Counted from the stretch's first letter, positions 1-13,035 are shown. The stretch is 64,000 bases of DNA from Phlebotomus papatasi (GCF_024763615.1 NC_077224.1:15593078-15657077), one strand, 5' to 3'. Numbers and translations are program-made. The notes: generated by a model not told the origin, from the letters alone.

Positions 1-1693
1 TTTTCGTTGTGAGGAAATTGCTTCAGATAAAAAAATGTTTATTTAACAATTGAACCAAATGCAAATGCAGCTTTATAAGAATTATAGACCGTGATGTAGA
101 TTATGGAAACAGTCTGAATGTGGTTTTAAAATCGGTAAAAAGAACCAAAAATCTATTGTTCTAACCGTGCTATCACACTAGGATTTTTTCAATTTGTAAA
201 TTCAATTTAATTTTCAGATGAATTGTTCCTATGCGTTATTTTGCATTAAAAATCATTTGAACTGATAGATTTTCGCTCATTTATTGATATAGACTAATAC
301 TTGGCCCACCTAAACATGTTTAAATATGCTAAAATAACATAAATGTGGTTGCTCAATTAAATTTGAATTGAGCTAATTAAAATGTTAAAATTGCTCATTA
401 ATTTCAATTTTATTGCAGTTAAACTAGTAGCCTTTTGAACCAAATTGTTCTTATTAAATTTATTCATTCGTAATTAATTATTATTTGTGGCCAAAAAAAG
501 TAAGTACAGTGATTGGTGATAAACTTGTACACGAGTTAAGCTTCAAAAACATTCAACGGATGAAAAAAACAAGAAATACGTTAAAATAGATCGATTTTTC
601 ACTGAAATTAATTTGATAAAATTTTGAATTCTAGAGAAAGTTAGAGCTCGGACAGTTTTTTTTAGCTTTGTAAAATAATTAAATAAATAAACTTACAAAG
701 TAATCTAAAATTGCATAATTATTAGATTATTACTAGATTATCATAGTCTAAACTTCCAAAATCATTTGGTTTAATTTCGTATTGTCCGGAATTCAAAACA
801 AAAGTGATTTATAAAAATAGTAATACATGATAATTATAAAGGAGGTTTTATTGAGGTTAAGAGCCCATTTAATTTGCCCTGTTCCTGTTTGAACAATATG
901 TAAATTGCTTAGTTTTTGCGAAAGTAATTCAAAGAGTTATTGAATTCTATTTCTAATCTGAATATATTAAGCAATTTTGGCCACTTAAAGCTTTTATAAT
1001 CTTGTAAACTTTTACAAATATTTCTCATAAATATACATCAAATATTTGATTTTCTTAAAAATTTTTGCTAGCGAATGTGTTATTTATAATAATGCGGTAT
1101 TCTGAACAATGCATATTTTAACAAATTCTCTTATTTATTTATTAAATACTCCAGCGTTAAAATTTTAAATCTAGTTTTAAAGATTCATATTCTATATTAA
1201 AGATCTCTAAACTTTTATATGTCAAATTTCTTAATTTTTTTTCACAATATTGAAGCTAATATTAAAATATCAATCTTCTTTAAGTTTTCTTTAATGTGAA
1301 AGCTATTCGGAAAGATCTTTCTTAAATCTTTAAATATAGAAAATTGGAGGCAAGAATTGGAATAGATGAAGCTTAGTTAATCTTTAACCCAGAATTAGAA
1401 GTCTTTAGATTAGCAGGGTCGGGTTTTTATAATGCCGCTACACTCTTCAAGCCTCCATTTGGATTCATTATGCACCCCCAAATAAAAATAATCCCTATTA
1501 AGGGCAAGATTGTGCAAGATAGCCAGTTTTTCGGGACTACTTAGCATATCGTTTCAATTTTAGAATACGTTCAATGAAACCCAGTTATAACTAAGAGACT
1601 TTTATGTCCTTATTGAAGAGTTTTTACCTGCATACTTAAACATTGGCAAATTGCTTTAATATGGACATAAATTTCTCTAGTGTGTAGGGCCCA
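1..1693. other. AT-rich intron DNA, nothing recognised
   Basis: Very AT-rich DNA without open frames, a repeated family or a clear motif cluster. The first bases (TTTTCGTTGTGA) resemble the repeat that recurs at 1.8-2.6 kb. A slightly more GC-rich stretch at about 1415-1560 has no identified content. Confidence 0.5.
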
Positions 1694-2284
1694 TTAGGCA
1701 TATTTCTAATTGATGCTCCATATGAACTTTGTTACACAAAAATCATCTTGACTGAAGTATATTCTTAAAACGAAAACATTTAAGCAGTCAGAAAAATAAT
1801 CGAGCAGAACTTATTCGAATCAATGTTGAATTAACTCTTTTTCGTTGTGATTTTCGATTAACTATATTTTAGAGTTGATTTTACTTCTATTTAAGTGTAA
1901 TATTCGGAAGAGTTGTTGTAACTTTTTTTCTTAAAATTTACATCACAAAAGAGTGCAAATAACTCTTTTTGATACTGAAAATAACTCGTTTTAAGAATTA
2001 AAATAACTCGTTTCAAGAGTTAAAAAAATCTTTTTTAGAGTTAAAATAACTCTTTCAAATCCCAAAATAAATACCTATGTTTTGCATATTTTTATTATAT
2101 CATTTTCTTTATTAATATTTTTTTAACCTAAATTTTCCTATGTTCCGAGCGAAATATCACGTATGATGCACATGTCTTCATGAAACAATAGTTAGGCATA
2201 TTTCTAGTTGATGTTCCATATAACCTTTGTTACACAAAAATCATCTTGACTGAAGTATATTCTTAAAACGAAAACACTTAAGCA
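1694..2284. repeat. direct repeat pair of about 93 bp, 498 bp apart
   Basis: Positions 1694-1786 and 2192-2284 are near-identical direct copies. Both start TTAGGCATATTTCTA and end with a TTAAGCA-type tail, with only scattered differences. They flank an AACTCTTTTT-rich segment, so this may be the direct ends of an old element or a local duplication. Confidence 0.75.
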
Positions 2285-2625
2285 TATACTTCAGTCGAGA
2301 TGAAATTTTACATCGAAAAAGAGTAATAATTGCATCGATATCCGACTAATTAATTCAATTCGCACAAAGAGTTGTTTCAACTCTATTAACTAAAATTTAC
2401 AACGAAAAAGAGTAAGAATTACATCGATATTCGTAAAGTTAATTCAACTCTGCCATAGAGTTGTTTTAACTTTTTACTGAGCATATACTTCAGTCGAGAT
2501 GAAATTTTATATCGAAAAAGACTAATTAGTACGAGTTGAGTTAAATTAAACCGGCCGTAGTTGTTTCAACTTTATTTACTAAAATTTACAACGAAAAAGA
2601 GTAACAAAAACGTCGATTCCGGATT
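1828..2625. repeat. diverged tandem repeats with CGAAAAAGAGTAA core
   Basis: At 2283-2625, units of about 95-105 bp repeat the core CGAAAAAGAGTAA near 2311, 2403, 2514 and 2593. They are organised as a pair of roughly 190-200 bp larger units: CATATACTTCAGTCG occurs at 2283 and again at 2482. At 1828-2060 the same words appear in inverse orientation (ACTCTTTTTCGTTGTG and AACTCGTTT runs). Confidence 0.7.
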
Positions 2626-2689
2626 ATGCACCTGACGCAATTCAATTATGCACATATTATGCAAATTTGCCTACCATTGGGAGTCAATT

Positions 2690-3060
2690 TATGAAATCAT
2701 TTTTGAAATACGCCTGAATGTATATTATTTTGTAACGTGGAAAATTTGCAGACACTATGCCTTTTTTTCAGAATAGAACTTTAATTTCTTTTATTAAGGT
2801 AAATATTTTTAATATTATAACAATTTATTGAAGAATTCTGGGGAAAATACTGTTTTGTTGATGCATTTCTTTTAAACAGTGGAATCTTTTTGTTCTGATT
2901 ACTTTTACCCCGTGCGTAATTCGGTCTATTGCCGAGTTATCCAAAAGAAATTTCCTGCGGATATGCAAATTTTTTCGATGCATAATGTCATTTCGCGCGT
3001 TTTTTTCGGTCGCGAAAATGTGCATAATTCCGGGACTGAGTGTATTCTACAAGTTAATTC
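2690..3060. mobile_element. foldback-type repeat, copy 1
   Basis: This segment matches, in inverted orientation, the sequence at about 38215-38500, and its outer part also matches 36430-36502 joined to 38156-38215. Shared words include GAAATACGCCT, TTTAATTTCTTTTATTA and CCGGGA...GAGTGTA. It lacks the Tc1-like insertion present in the other copy, so it shows the unoccupied target. Copy 1 carries about 110 extra bases near 2915-3030. Confidence 0.65.
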
Positions 3061-5520
3061 AACTCGGCGATAGGGTTGTTTCAATTCTACAATTTTTGTC
3101 TTAAGTTGCAGTGTTTACTACTACCCCCTGTTTACTGTTGCCCCAATTATCCATAATAAACAATTTAAAACTGAATTAACGTTCACCGCCGTCTTAGCGT
3201 TTATGACCCATCTCCAAAACTAAACCGCTGTCTGACCCAGCCAAGTTCACAAAAAACAAAAAAGTACTAAGGTTCAAATTAAATAAATCTCGAGTATGTT
3301 CCAATAAAAAATGATACGGTCCTTAGAATTCTATAAACAGAGTAGAACGTTAAAGTATTCGTAATTTTCCCACCTTGCTCTGATTATATTTTTCTTCAAC
3401 TTCCTGGAGGCTTATTATCATTCTCTGGGAGTTTGCTCCAAAAAAGTGCATAAGTAATGCCGTTCTCTGATTGCAGCGCAAAGGGACACGTAATTTAAAT
3501 AATATTAAATCTTCGTGCAAATATTCCGATTATACTTTCTTCCTATATTGGGGATTTTGAGGTGTTTGTTGGATGTGTACTGTGGCGTTTGATAAAACGA
3601 CAAAGGAAAGCCGATTGATTGATAATAAGCTCAGGCACTTTGTGAGTGTTCAAACAACTTGTAAATCCCATTGATTCTAACCGAAAAAAAGAGAGAACTT
3701 CTTCAAATGCAATATTATTACAGCTCTGTTCTTCTTTCTGTTCTTATTTCTCAAGAATTCTTCCCTGTATGAATTTGAGAATTTTTGTGAATGTTCCTTA
3801 TGGATTTTTAGCTGAGTTTTTATGGTGGGGTCAAATCCGAGGAAATTTCAGGAGTTGTAAAAATTTTTCCACCCCCTCTGCATAAGATAATTTGACGAAA
3901 AAAAAATCCTTGAAGCAATGATGGCAAAAATGTTTGTCGACGAGTCATTTTGGGTGAAGAAAAAGATCAAAGTGCCGAAAAAGATTTTTATGAATTTTTA
4001 TTGCAGACGACCTGCAAAACTTTTCTCCCTGGGCCTCACCCATCTTTATTTTTTTCTTTTCGTTGTCCATCATTTCTTCTCCCAAAAGTGCCAAGGAAGA
4101 GTGACTATTTTTGGGTTTTTCGAATGGTTTATCACGTGTGAAGTTTTAAGATGTCTCTCTCAGACGGAAAAGTTTACCTGGGAAGGAAGGAGCGCAAAAG
4201 TGAAAACCCAAAGTTTATTGGGATAATTCGGGATTGTGATCGTTCAATGCTGAATTTCCTGGAAACTTGAGGAAATTGAAGGTTTTTCAGTGGTTCATTT
4301 GAAGCACCGACGGTCTCTTTATTCTCGAAGAATACCTGTATGAGTTAGTGTACGAAAGCTCCATGCTCAAAGTTTGGTATTTGCACATTAATTATCAAGT
4401 CAATTCTTACATTAAAATTTAGAATGGAATGCTTTTTTTTCTGTCTTCAACGACTTCTCACACCGAGATACTTAAGCAATGAGGCATTTAATTATTTAAC
4501 CGCCATTTCGTGAAGTCTTTTTCTCATCTGTTCCTGGGAGCTCTTGTAACAAGCTTGGTATTCTTTACCAGGCTTTTGTATTCTTCTTTTTTTCCCCGTC
4601 TTATGCCATAAAAGTTGAGAAAATATTAAGACGACGTCATGCAATGGCTTTTTTTTAAACAATTTATATCTCAATTTTCGACTTTGTTTATTTGTCCCGA
4701 TGAAGCGATCTCATACCGCAAGGTGATCAATAAAATCCATCTGAAGAATAATATAATATCGTCAGAAGGCGGTCAGAAAAGGTTGGATTTCTCAAATTTT
4801 GATGGAACCAACCATCGAAAGAACATGTTAATTAATCAAAATAGCTCTCCCGATAAAATTTCAGGCTCTTTTTAGTATCGTTTTTTTTCCTGGCCGGTGT
4901 TACTCCTTGGAATGGTGGATTCATGATAAAAAAAAACTAAAGGTTGAAAAAGAGAATTTATAGATGGTTGTGAGCTTAAAGGAGGGAAAGGTGAAGAGAT
5001 GAATATTGAGAAACACGCGATTGGACGTCAGATGCTTCCATTTTCATTTTATATGCTTTAGCGTTATTTTTTTGTTGTTGTTGTTGCCATTCCTTCCATC
5101 CAACATTTTCATGTAATATATATATTGGGAGTTTTTATGACGAAAAATGGCCGACCACGTATCGTAGCATTAAATATAATGTTGGGCTTTTGTATCATCG
5201 ATGGTTGGAGCGCATTTTGTGGGCACGAAGAGAGCTCGTTGATTGCGTGACTGTGGGGCAAGAAGAAAACGGAGGGAAAAATATGTACATGAAATGAGAT
5301 ACTTATCTCTCCTTTTTTTCCATCATTCTCTACACTCAATGTGTACTCACTATGTAATAAATAATACATGAACTTAACTCATGGGCAAGACTCGAGTGAG
5401 AGCTTCTTTCTACAGATATATGTATATTCAACCAACGAAAAATTGGGAAAGATGGGTGAGGGCAAAATGAAATGGACTATTTTAGGGGGCTTTTAGCTAA
5501 AATGAAATAGTTGATCTTTA
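3061..5520. other. unique intronic DNA, candidate regulatory region
   Basis: About 2.4 kb with more balanced base composition than its surroundings and none of the repeat families seen elsewhere. It contains short simple runs (TTG repeats near 5066-5083, several poly-A/T) and scattered TTTATGA-type sites, which suit homeodomain proteins but are expected by chance in AT-rich DNA. The short open frames here show no protein-like composition. An enhancer role in caudal is inference. Confidence 0.35.
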
Positions 5521-8060
5521 TCACTCGACTCATATTCGTTAAGTTTTTACTTTTGTTTTATTTGCTTCCGATAAGCCTTATTATTTCCTTGGATAATTAA
5601 AATGTGTTGGTAATTACATTTGCCTTTCGTCAACTTCTTAACAGGAATATAAAAAATCTGCTAAGGACTGACTTTCGTTAAGTTTGTCTAATATATGTGC
5701 TCAATAATTGTCTTTCAGTATTATTTAATAATATTATTTCTGCAATTTCTGCTTTGATTTGTTCAAGATACTTTTTAAGTCAAGCGTAAAGCTTTCGTTA
5801 AGTATATCGTTCAGTATCGATTTCAGTAACCCTCAATTCCATGGATTTTATCAGGGGCATGATGTTTCCTATGTTTTCCATATGTTTCTAGCGGGCCGAA
5901 AAAACTTTTGAGTTTATTAGCTATTTTCTATCATTGTAGAATGAAATATCAAAAAATACAAATACAAAATAAAAGCCAATTTAATATAGAATAGCCAACC
6001 GAAGACCTCAAATTGGCAACCTACGTAGTTTTGGAGATATCTCATGATATGTGTAAGAAAACAGGGAAAATTTACACTAAAACTGGTCGCAGATTTCAGA
6101 GCTAATGTACTCTGGATTTTATAGTTAAAAGTTACTCATTTATTAAATGATAATTGTTTTTGTTTACGCATTTCCTTAACTGGTGAAAACATCTGCTGAT
6201 GATTGACTTTCGTTAACTTTTTATAATTATTTGTTTTTAATAAATAATCTTTTAGTATTATTTATATATGAGGCGCTCATTTCCACCATTTCAATTTTGT
6301 TTTGTCTAACACGTTTTTTAAATGAAATGAAAACTTTCGTTAAAGTTTGATTTCATTTAGTATTGTTTTTAATAACCCTAATTGTTATTACGTTCATTGT
6401 TTTGAAAGAACTGACGTGACGTTAGGGAAATTTACTAGAAGGGAACCGGAATTCGTCGGGGAAATGAACTCACTCTTGAAAAAACGACAATCCTTTCCAA
6501 TGGAGTCCAATGGAGAGGATTGTCGTTTTTTTCCAAGAGTGACTCCACTTCCCCGACGAATTCCGGTTCCCTTCTAGTTAATTTGTTCGTCCACGCAATA
6601 TTCTTAGGAAATTGTTAGGACTTTGTTTAAAACTAACACATGTGAATGCTTTTTGAGACGATCAAAAAGCATTCGTTAAGTATTTTCTTGAATGCCGTTT
6701 TCAATAGGTTTCATTTGCATATATTTTGCAGTTAAAGGCTATTTACTATTAAAATGATGATTATAATTGTCTATGCAACTTTTTTAGCTCGTAACAAGTA
6801 TCTGCTGACGATTGACTTTCGTTAAGTTTTTCTAACATTTGTTTCAAATACACACATGTGAATAGTCTTGGATTTTCTTTGCATTATAATGTATTTTTGC
6901 TTTGATTTACTTGCAATACTTTCTGATACAATTGAAAAATTTTCGTTAAATATCTTCTTGATATTGTTTTCGATAAGTTTTTAAAAATGAAATTAAATAT
7001 AAATGCTTAAATGCAAATAAGTCATCTGTTGAATATTCTTTCAAATGCAAACATAAATCTTGTAATGCCTAATTTAGTCCTTAATAATTAATCTAATTTC
7101 ACCTTCAGACATTTTTCTTAAGTAATCAGAATGTATTTCATTAAATTTTCTTACGTTCAACTTCAAGCTATGTGAATATATTTTGATTTAATTGGATTAA
7201 TTGCTCATGTGAGCTGAGATTTTACACCATCTACCTTTTGTAATAGATTACATTTTAACTTATTACTGATTCATTTTTAAAATATTTCCACCTCAAAATT
7301 CCCTTCGTCAAGATCTTATAAGTATTATAATATTCCCAGTTGATTAGTTAATTTGAATTACTTTTTATATTACGGGGTTCATTGTTGTTGAAATGTTTTA
7401 GAATAATATAGTTGAATTGTTTTAGCTGCTCTCATACAAGAAACTTAAGTAGTAACTGGGAATTACTACTTTTCGTTCAGTTTTTAGTGAATCTTTTTAT
7501 AAGTTCATGCAAATCTCGTTTTGCTTTTAAAGGAAATTCACTGATTATTTGATTGATTTGACTCTTCTAATTTATATCGTAAAGATCTTAAGTATTTTAA
7601 ACTTAATGTTTAAATGCCAGTTTAACATGTTTCGTTAAGTTTTTTCACAAATATATTTTCTAAGATCTTGCAAGTCAGCATTCGTTTAGAGAGATTCATT
7701 CAAATCTTAGTCGCTGTTCTATTTATTTTTCTTTCGTAAAGCGTTTTGATCTAATCTTATGTTTAAATTATATTTTCAACACGTTTCGTTAATTTTGCTG
7801 AAAAATCTGCAGGTGTTTCACTTAATAAAGCTTGTTCGTTGTTTGATTTGTTTTGTAAAACGTATTGATGTTTTTTAACCTTATGCTAGAGTACAATTTT
7901 TAACATGTTTCGTTAATTTTCTTTTTTATCAAACTTTCTTTCACTAGACCTACATTTAAGGAAATTCACCATTTAGGTTTTGTTTAATGCCTTGATTGTT
8001 TTGCTTATTAAAAATGCTGAAATAGCATTTTCAATAAGTTTCGTTATTTTTTTTTTTTTT
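5520..8060. repeat. diverged repeat array with TTTCGTTAAG motif
   Basis: The core TTCGTT(A) recurs at 5535, 5674, 5794, 6209, 6336, 6672, 6818, 6942, 7472, 7631, 7785, 7909 and 8040. Many spacings are 120-159 bp. A larger composite unit is visible: the phrase TCTGCT..GA(C/T)TGACTTTCGTTAA at 5674, 6209 and 6818 is followed 120-127 bp later by a second core, with shared words such as TTTAGTATT, TTTGATTT and TTTCAATAAGTTT between. The units are heavily diverged, so this is an old tandem expansion, interrupted by the foldback at 6434-6578. Confidence 0.7.
6434..6578. mobile_element. near-perfect foldback MITE, about 62-bp arms
   Basis: The element starts ACTAGAAGGGAACCGG and ends with its reverse complement. 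The arms pair almost throughout 6434-6495 and 6517-6578 around a loop of about 20 bases that itself contains a repeated CCAATGGA. The flanks are TTT and TAA, consistent with a TA-type target. It has no coding capacity. Transcribed within caudal intron 1, it would form a long hairpin. Confidence 0.85.
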
Positions 8061-9555
8061 TAATATAATGCAGTACTCAAAAAATATTATTGACCTCATT
8101 AATAGTAATTTACAAATGAAAAAAGTATATCGTCAATTCTTAAATGATGCAAATGACATTAGTTTAAACAAATTTACCCAATTTATATTAAAGTGAGCAT
8201 TAGTTTTATGAATTTATCCGCCCCTGTTGATTAAAAATTCCACCCAAAAAATACCAAAGTTAAAATATTCATTCCGAGTTGGTTTTCCAAGCGTGGAAAA
8301 TGAACTGGAATATATGTGTTTTTCTCAAAAATAAATTCCAAATGCGCCAAACGCATGCAACAATGACCAATTGTAGCCCACGAACTTGGACATTCATCAT
8401 GGATAATGATCACACAACGCTTCTTCTTCTTCTTCTTCGTCTCCTTCATACCATTTTCTCCTACTCGCAGTGCAATAAATTTTTAATTTAATTTTCGAAA
8501 GTTATATCTCAACGCTCAGACACGAAAAAAAACTACTTCATCGTGCTTATGAATTTTTCACCACAATTATGTTGCAAATAAAGCCCAAGATGTATACACT
8601 TAATTGAGGATGGTAAAAGCACAGTCAAGTCACGTATAAATAAAACATAAAGATTTTTTTTAGCATGAAATTGTTACTACTTCAGTGCACTAATTAAGGT
8701 GCGAGAGAAAGAAAAAAAGGAGCAAATAAATTATAAGCATAGAAATGTTGGATATTCATGCAAGGGATTGTTTTTCATGGGGTGGCATACATATATATTT
8801 CTGGTGTAAAAGCTTTTTGTAGAAATATAAAAAAAGCCAAATGGAAAATAAGAATTTTATGGCCACTCCCCAAAATGGGGGCAAAAGAAAATTTAATAAT
8901 AAGGTTTTGATAAAAAAAAAATTATGAGGAAAATTCACGCAAGAAACAACTTAATGGAATTGCTAAAATTAAATTGGAAAAGAGGAATGGAAGAGAAAAA
9001 TGTTTTGAGAAAAAATGCGTGCAAGTTTTTCTTCATACCACTTGGATCCAAAGGTGAAAAATCTTGCAGTGAAGGTGCAGAGCAAATGTTGACTCGTCCT
9101 TAAATTGACAAATTAATCACGCATTAATGTGGTATTTATTAACAAAGCATTTTTTTTGTAATTTGTGTAAAGCACAAGTAAGTTTTTTTTTGGTATAGAA
9201 AGTAAAATTTAACGGGAAATTTTTTGGTTTAAAGTCCATAAGAAGAATAAGAAAAGATTCAATCTCTAAACTTGCAAAGAGATTTCTTAGAAAATTAGGT
9301 TATGTTGGTTATAACCTCAAAAACTCTAGGACATACAATGGATGCTAAAAATTTTTGATTGTGCCGAATAAATAGTTTTGCTGCTCGAAAAAACTATAAG
9401 ACAGGAATTTCTTAAGCAAAATGAAGGTTATGTACAATGTAACGCTTTTATGAAAAATTGCATAACCTAAAAAGTAATATTTTGAGACATAAAGTAAAGA
9501 AATATATTTATAAGAAAATTTTAATGCCAAATTCGTTGAAAGTAATACATCTTGA
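8060..9555. other. unique AT-rich intron DNA with CTT microsatellite
   Basis: No repeat family or gene was recognised. A TTC/CTT run lies at about 8419-8439, and both strands are open across it only because of low complexity. GAAA- and T-rich tracts are frequent. Confidence 0.4.
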
Positions 9556-9559
9556 TGTC

Positions 9560-9715
9560 TTAAGGCCGCTACACATTGGAAACAGTTTTATTAAGAACTT
9601 TTTTTTTTGACAGAACTTTGACAGTTTTCCCCACAAGTGTACAGACAATTTTCTTACGAAAGGTATTTTTAACGAAAATTGCTCACAATTTATAAAGAAC
9701 TTTGGTCTTTAATTC
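9560..9715. mobile_element. MITE-like repeat with CTACACATTGG end
   Basis: It begins TTAAGGCCGCTACACATTGG and contains the ACGAAAATTGCTC word that recurs inverted within related copies at 23438-23592, 30315-30450 and 30455-30840. The pattern of inverted ends around TTTTTGACAGAA is shared. The boundaries are approximate. Confidence 0.55.
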
Positions 9716-9717
9716 TT

Positions 9718-9899
9718 TACTGAGAGAAATCCGAAAGAGTTAAAATAACATTTCGGAAATTTTTATTTTACCCTGGAGTATTGATCCGAAATCGGTGTAA
9801 ATATTATGCTTTTTAGGTGTATTAGGGGTTAAAGGTACCCTTTTTCATGTTAATTTTACCCTTAAAACGATGTAAAATTAACATTAAAAAATGTTGATA
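9718..9899. mobile_element. CACTGAGA MITE, truncated copy
   Basis: This is the left 180 bp or so of the same family as 9900-10153, ending where the next copy starts. The first base of the terminal CACTGAG is changed to T. Confidence 0.75.
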
Positions 9900-10153
9900 C
9901 ACTGAGAAAAATCCGAAAAAGTTAAAATAACATTCCGAAATTTTTATTTTACCCCGGAGTATTTATAAGAAATCGGTGTAAATATTATGCTTTTTAGGTG
10001 TATTAGGGGTTAAAGTAACCCTTTTTCATATTAATTTTACCCTTAAAACGATGTGAAATTAACATTAAAAAATGTTGATATATTTTTACACCTTAAAAGT
10101 GTTAAAAGTTATGAGGAAAAAATGTTAATCGTACCCCCGTTTTTCTCTCAGTG
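9900..10153. mobile_element. CACTGAGA MITE, full copy, TA duplication
   Basis: A 254-bp non-coding element with termini CACTGAGA...TCTCAGTG and TA on both sides (9898-9899 and 10154-10155). Internal words such as TTAAAATAACAT and its near-complement near the other end add inverted structure. The TA target suggests mobilisation by a Tc1/mariner-type transposase. Confidence 0.85.
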
Positions 10154-10155
10154 TA

Positions 10156-12378
10156 AAATCCTTTAATTTGAGGCTTCATTATCTTATTTCGTCAAAAGGA
10201 GGTTATTTTACAAATCAGAAATTTTATTAAACATAACCTAAAATTTCAAAGCCATATCGCAAATAGGTATATGTTGATTTTTTATACAAAAGGGAAATTT
10301 TTATTACCTATTTGGCTTTAATTGTCTTAATTAAAAAATCTTGATAATTTTTCCTACATAAGCATAAGCAATTTGCTGCAAAAATTCTGATTGAGGAAGT
10401 AAATTATCTATATTTACAGGTTAGAATTTTTTTAAAATGTTCCTTTGACTTAGTGAGAAAAAAATACAGAAACCGATTGCTTTATTATATCTTAAATACT
10501 CAAAATACTTATTTAATCACATTTTAACACGAAACTTTTGAAAAATTTTCGATACAAACTAAATTTTTGAGTTTAAATCAAGCATAACCTCAAATTTCAA
10601 TGTAGCATAAAATCCATGGAAAGCAATGTATCATTTTGGCGGTCAAATGATCGGATTTTGTACATAATATTGCCGTAAATCCAGTGAAACTACCACGCTG
10701 TGGGCAATAGGGAAGATAATTAAGCCTTTTGAGAAAATTTGTGATTATGTTTTGTGCTTTAGAATTAGAGACGTAACCAAAAGGATAGATTCTTATTTTT
10801 TCTCAATATCACATAAGTATTTAAAAATACTTTCTTTTAACATTTAAATGCTAAAATTCACAGTAAAATCTATTTCTTGGCCAGACATTTTGCAATAGTG
10901 ATCACTCAAAATGTGTCTTTTTAGGTTATGTCACAGTTATCACTCACATAATCGCATTTAACAACCTTTTGTAAGTTTAGAAAAAGATTAGCCATTAATA
11001 AAAATCACAGGGGAATGTAAAATTTAGCAGTTTTACCATCACTAATATTTTGTCCTAGTTTTTTGAGGTTATATTCAACACAACCTCATATATTCCGTTT
11101 ATAACAAAAGCCCCTATAGTGAAAATTCCTTGAGAAAAGCTCAATGAAGTAATGCGATAGTAAAGAAATTCGGTATCTAGCTTTGGTATGTAATTGTTGA
11201 ATGAGAAACTTAAAAGCCCGTCCACTTATTTATAGTAAGTAAACATTATCATACATTATCAGAATAATAACAGCCGAGATTCAAAAAATATTATTTAGTG
11301 ACTGCAAAATTTATTGACTGTTTATTGCTTTATTGGAGCGCAATTAAGGAGCACATTGTGAGCATTTGCTGACAATAAATTACTCTTTTTTTTGTGCCTC
11401 ATAGACAAATCATAACAAATTTTTCAGCAAAATACTTTGAATCTCACTTGAGAGCTACCAACATCTTTAGCCTTCCTCCTCCTCCCCCACACACACATAA
11501 TTTATGAATATATTATTGCAAATTAAATATTTTATCTTTCTCTTTTGCTCAAAAAGGTGTTTTTACTGGATTTTCCATTATGTTTTTTCCACGTGAAGAG
11601 AAAAATCTCTGAGAAGTGAGATAGAGAAAATATTTACAGAAATTCAGAAGTGAAAAAAATAACACATATTAAAATGGAATTTTATGAACCTCAATGACTT
11701 GTGATGAGAATATTATGGACATAACCGTATTTGTACAAATTACACTAAAATTTGTATTTACATCTCTCTCCCAGACCCTTTTTCAAGTTCAAAATATGTG
11801 CTAAAGTTTTATGACAATTTTGTGAAAATAGAGTTTCAGTAGTAAATTTGACGGGTGAGATTGTAACTCTGGGATATTCTTCAGGTGATTTTACTACCCT
11901 CAATATAAAGCCTGATTGCTTTATTATTGATTTTTTGGCCTCTATTTTTTGGGGTCAAATTGTCTCCTGAGTATGTTTTTCGGATTTTAATTTTTTTTCC
12001 AGACAAATAGGCTCGATGTCAGAAAAATCCCTCAGTTTAAAAAATGTTTTATCAGGAAATTAGGTGAAAAATTGTGTGTATGACTTATCGATAACTTTGA
12101 CGGCTTAACGTACCCCCGAAAGGTGATATAATGCCGTGGAAATAGCTGTTGAAGTCATGCTTAGAAAATACCGCACATTTCTGCTGCTCTATAATTAACC
12201 CATTGAATTTGTTAAGAATACTACATGGGTTTTGAAATCCAGAGAGCTTTCTCATATTCTCGCGTAAAATGTATTAATTCAATTTAGTTACATTATAGGG
12301 AGAGGTGGTGCTGTTTTGAACACTTCAATATTTTTTTTACCAATTCCTCGACTTACTGAACATAAAAATTAACTTAGA
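10156..12378. other. AT-rich intron DNA, nothing recognised
   Basis: No coding signal, tandem repeat or family repeated elsewhere in the window was seen. A CA-rich tract lies at about 11488-11500. Confidence 0.4.
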
Positions 12379-13035
12379 CGGGGTTCAGACTGGAGGTGTA
12401 AGTGGTCTTAAGACTAGAGGTTTAGCCAAGGGTTTAGCCCAGTTTTTAAAGTCCTCAAAATCCTAAATAAAGAGCAATTAGGGTAAGTGTGCTAAATTCC
12501 GGCCAGCTTGCAATTCCGGCCACCTATTTTGTTCCTCGAATTTCCATGATTTTTTTAGTTTTTACATACTCTAGAAATTATACAATGCAAAAGAATAACA
12601 AAAAATGTAGCTTTGACAAACGAGATGACGTGAAAAAAACATTTGAAAAATTCCCGAAGGGCCAGGAACTATGAGAATGAAGGTGGCCGAAATAGGGCAC
12701 CAAAGCTATGTCTATATTTTCATTCGTTTTAAAATGTATTAAGAACGATTTTAAAGTAAATAAAGAAGATAAACTGTCTACAAGGTTCTAAGCAACACTC
12801 CTAAAGTAGAAGGAATAAAAAAAACAATTTCAATTAAAGATATTACATTTCAAACTTGAGGCTTTGGCGCTTGCATGCAACTATGCCGAAATTTGGCACA
12901 CTTACCCTATATGTTTTATTTCAGAATTCAATGCACCATTTACCCTTAATATCCGACCCTAAGTCAAAATTATCCAAAAAATCTTAACTCGATAAGGAAT
13001 TCGAGAAGTTAAGCCATATGGCTAAGCCTTATACC
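12379..13035. mobile_element. GGCTTCAGACTAGAGG-type MITE interrupted by another element
   Basis: The outer parts (12379-12480 and 12908-13035) match the uninterrupted copy at 32608-32811: left end with TCAGACTRGAGG and GTTTAGCCCAGTT, right end with GTTAAGCCATATGGCTAAG. The middle is the nested GGGTAAGTGTGC element. Confidence 0.65.
12481..12907. mobile_element. GGGTAAGTGTGC element, copy 1 (uninterrupted)
   Basis: A 427-bp element with inverted ends GGGTAAGTGTGCTAAATT and AATTTGGCACACTTACCC, flanked by TA at 12479-12480 and 12908-12909. The open frame inside (12489-12674) has no recognisable domain. It is the empty-site reference for the doubly invaded inverted copy at 19881-20742. Confidence 0.85.
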
